Source: Steroidobacteraceae bacterium
GTDB lineage: Bacteria > Pseudomonadota > Gammaproteobacteria > Steroidobacterales > Steroidobacteraceae
Reading direction: 5' to 3'
DNA: 34,298 bases
Assembly: GCA_025458905.1 (NCBI GenBank)
Contig: JALORN010000076.1
Coordinates: 1-34,298 of the forward strand
The stretch's first letter is position 1, and each line of letters starts with the position of its first letter. Below the pieces are notes generated by a model, which worked only from the letters and a program-made list of their open reading frames with translations, was not told the origin of the DNA and made no database searches. The position numbers were made by a program, and so were the translations under genes. Shown one piece after another: positions 33,217-34,298 of the stretch.

Positions 33217-33367
33217 TCGCGTCGTCGTTCCGTGCCGATGGGGTAGGGCGGATCGTGCCGGGCGCTCGCGGGCGGCCGGACGGCTCCTGCGACCCCGGGA
33301 GAGCCTAGCAAACGCGCTTCCGCGCCCGGAGTGAACTGGGTCAAGCACGCCCCGGAGCCCGCCGCGG

Positions 33368-33399
33368 TTGCGACATACACGGGGGAAGCGCCCCATAAT
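33368..33399 (+). promoter_or_regulatory. Possible promoter of the O-methyltransferase gene
   Basis: CATAAT (33394-33399) matches five of six -10 bases and lies 45 bp ahead of the ATG. TTGCGA (33368-33373) could be the -35, but the 20-bp spacer is long. The -10 is the more convincing half. Confidence 0.35.
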
Positions 33400-33443
33400 T
33401 GTGACGCGAGGCACGCGACCCCGCGGCGCGCACGGAGGCCCTT

Positions 33444-34109
33444 ATGTCCCAGTCCACGCTGTCGCTGACGCCCGCCCTCCACCGCTACCTGCTGGAGCAC
33501 AGCCTGCGCGAGCCGCCGGTGCTCGCGCGGCTGCGGAGCGTCACCTCTGCGTTGCCACAGGCGAACATGCAGGTCGCGCCCGAACAAGGCCAGTTCCTGC
33601 AGCTGCTGGTGCGCATGCTCGGGGCACGCCGCTGCCTCGAGATCGGCACCTTCACCGGCTACTCGAGCCTCGCGGTGGCGCTGGCGCTGCCGGGCGACGG
33701 GCAACTCGTGGCCTGCGACGTCAGCGCCGAGTGGACCCAGGTCGCGCGGCAGTTCTGGCGGGAGGCGGGGGTCGACTCGCGCATCGACCTGCGGCTGCAG
33801 CCGGCGCTGCGCACGCTGGACGAGCTGCTCGCCGACGGCCACGCCAGCAGCTTCGACTTCGCGTTCATCGACGCCGACAAGCCTGGCTACTGCGCCTACT
33901 ACGGCAAGGTCCTGGAGCTGCTGCGCCCCGGCGGCGTCGTCTGCGTGGACAACGTGCTGTGGGACGGCGCGGTGGCCGACCCGGCGGTCAGCGACGCCAA
34001 CACCCAGGCGCTGCGGGCGTTCAACGACCTCGTGCACCGTGACGAGCGCGTCGACCTGTCGATGGTGCCGATCGGCGACGGGCTCACGGTGCTGCGCAAG
34101 CGCGGCTGA
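33444..34109 (+). CDS. Class I SAM-dependent O-methyltransferase (COMT/CCoAOMT-like)
   Basis: A 221-residue cytoplasmic enzyme of the PF01596 family, which methylates catechol-type hydroxyls or CoA-linked phenols. Visible: an N-terminal helix region, QVAPEQGQFLQLLV, the SAM-binding LEIGTFTGYSSLAVALAL (about 65-82), DVSAEWTQVARQFW, FAFIDADKPGYCAYY with the metal-binding Asp residues, GGVVCVDNVLWDG (second metal motif) and a C-terminal VPIGDGLTVLRKR. The substrate is unknown. GGAGG sits six bases before the ATG. It is divergent from cpdA and followed by a bidirectional terminator. ahcY, which clears the S-adenosylhomocysteine that methyltransferases release, lies next on the other strand. Confidence 0.93.
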   Translation: MSQSTLSLTPALHRYLLEHSLREPPVLARLRSVTSALPQANMQVAPEQGQFLQLLVRMLGARRCLEIGTFTGYSSLAVALALPGDGQLVACDVSAEWTQVARQFWREAGVDSRIDLRLQPALRTLDELLADGHASSFDFAFIDADKPGYCAYYGKVLELLRPGGVVCVDNVLWDGAVADPAVSDANTQALRAFNDLVHRDERVDLSMVPIGDGLTVLRKRG

Positions 34110-34116
34110 CGAAAAA

Positions 34117-34134
34117 GGCGGCCGCGGGGCCGCC
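34117..34134. terminator. Bidirectional intrinsic terminator
   Basis: GGCGGCC and GGCCGCC form a 7-bp stem with a GCGG loop. On the minus strand it is followed by TTTTT, a good terminator for ahcY, 57 bases past its stop. On the plus strand it is followed by TCTTCC and lies seven bases after the O-methyltransferase stop. Confidence 0.8.
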
Positions 34135-34190
34135 TCTTCCGTGGCGCCCTTCCCGGGTGGGAGGGGCGCGCCGTCGCCGCGTGGCGCCGC

Positions 34191-34298
34191 TCAGTAGCGG
34201 TAGGTGTCGGGCTTGTACGGGCCCTGCACCGTCACGCCGATGTAGCGCGCCTGCTGGTCCGTCAGCTCGGTGAGCTGGGCACCGAGCTTCTTCAGTTG
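34191..34298 (-). CDS. ahcY: Adenosylhomocysteinase, C-terminal end only (cut by window edge)
   Basis: Read on the minus strand, the last 35 codons encode a sequence beginning [20 protein letters not shown] and ending [10 protein letters not shown], then TGA. This is the highly conserved C-terminus of S-adenosylhomocysteine hydrolase, including the Lys/Tyr that reach into the NAD site of the neighbouring subunit. The enzyme splits S-adenosylhomocysteine into adenosine and homocysteine. The rest of the gene lies beyond position 34298. The intrinsic terminator at 34117-34134 ends its transcript. Confidence 0.93.
   Translation of the reverse strand, partial: QLKKLGAQLTELTDQQARYIGVTVQGPYKPDTYRY

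Noticed and set aside
33330..33350. TTGACC on the minus strand as a -35 of cpdA
   Set aside because: No -10-like hexamer lies 16-19 bp downstream; the only AT-rich stretch is too far away.

Overview
The window is a compact, very GC-rich bacterial chromosome segment. The gene set points to Gammaproteobacteria: glnE, a KdkA-type Kdo kinase, waaA, a pcm/rhodanese/tolC block, mpl, ubiX, cpdA and a PPi-dependent phosphofructokinase beside a proton-pumping pyrophosphatase. A finer placement (for example Nevskiales-, Steroidobacter- or Ectothiorhodospira-like lineages) is only a guess. About 31 protein genes are visible, one of them frameshifted and one cut by the right edge. I see no rRNA, tRNA, CRISPR array or insertion sequence. 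No gene-free stretch exceeds 300 bases; the longest is about 250 bp, between pcm and the GGDEF/EAL gene.

Layout. 1-3.3 kb: glnE and a small zf-CHCC zinc protein. 3.4-9.2 kb: an accessory-looking block of two tandem secreted DUF1838 proteins, a translationally coupled VOC/alpha-beta-hydrolase fusion and a convergent, frameshifted TonB-dependent receptor. 9.3-15.7 kb: envelope genes, namely DUF6165 with a GT9 heptosyltransferase (minus), kdkA-waaA (plus), and pcm, rhodanese and tolC (minus). 15.9-18.3 kb: a membrane PAS-PAS-GGDEF-EAL c-di-GMP protein. 18.3-21.2 kb: a bufferin (copper-metallophore RiPP) locus read leftward, with bufA1, bufB (MNIO), bufC, a second bufA1 and a DoxX gene. 21.4-25.4 kb: a small unknown gene, then hppA and pfp. 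25.5-34.3 kb: housekeeping genes adk, rnd, a small membrane protein, mpl, ubiX, a LON-domain protein, a CPBP protease, a TraB/GumN protein, cpdA, an O-methyltransferase and the 3' end of ahcY.

How the genes work together. kdkA, waaA, the GT9 enzyme and probably DUF6165 serve the LPS inner core. pfp and hppA form a pyrophosphate-linked energy module, with glycolysis through PPi-PFK and PPi hydrolysis coupled to proton export. The buf genes should make a post-translationally modified, Cys-containing periplasmic peptide that sequesters copper. The DUF1838/VOC-hydrolase/TonB block looks like an uptake-and-processing set for an unknown organic substrate.

The most noteworthy signals are: two perfect palindromes covering an extended -10 promoter ahead of tolC; a 39-bp perfect in-frame tandem duplication inside hppA; a bufferin locus with two precursors flanking one maturase; a VOC-hydrolase fusion whose hydrolase has lost the canonical Ser and His; and head-to-head start codons one base apart between the GT9 gene and kdkA.
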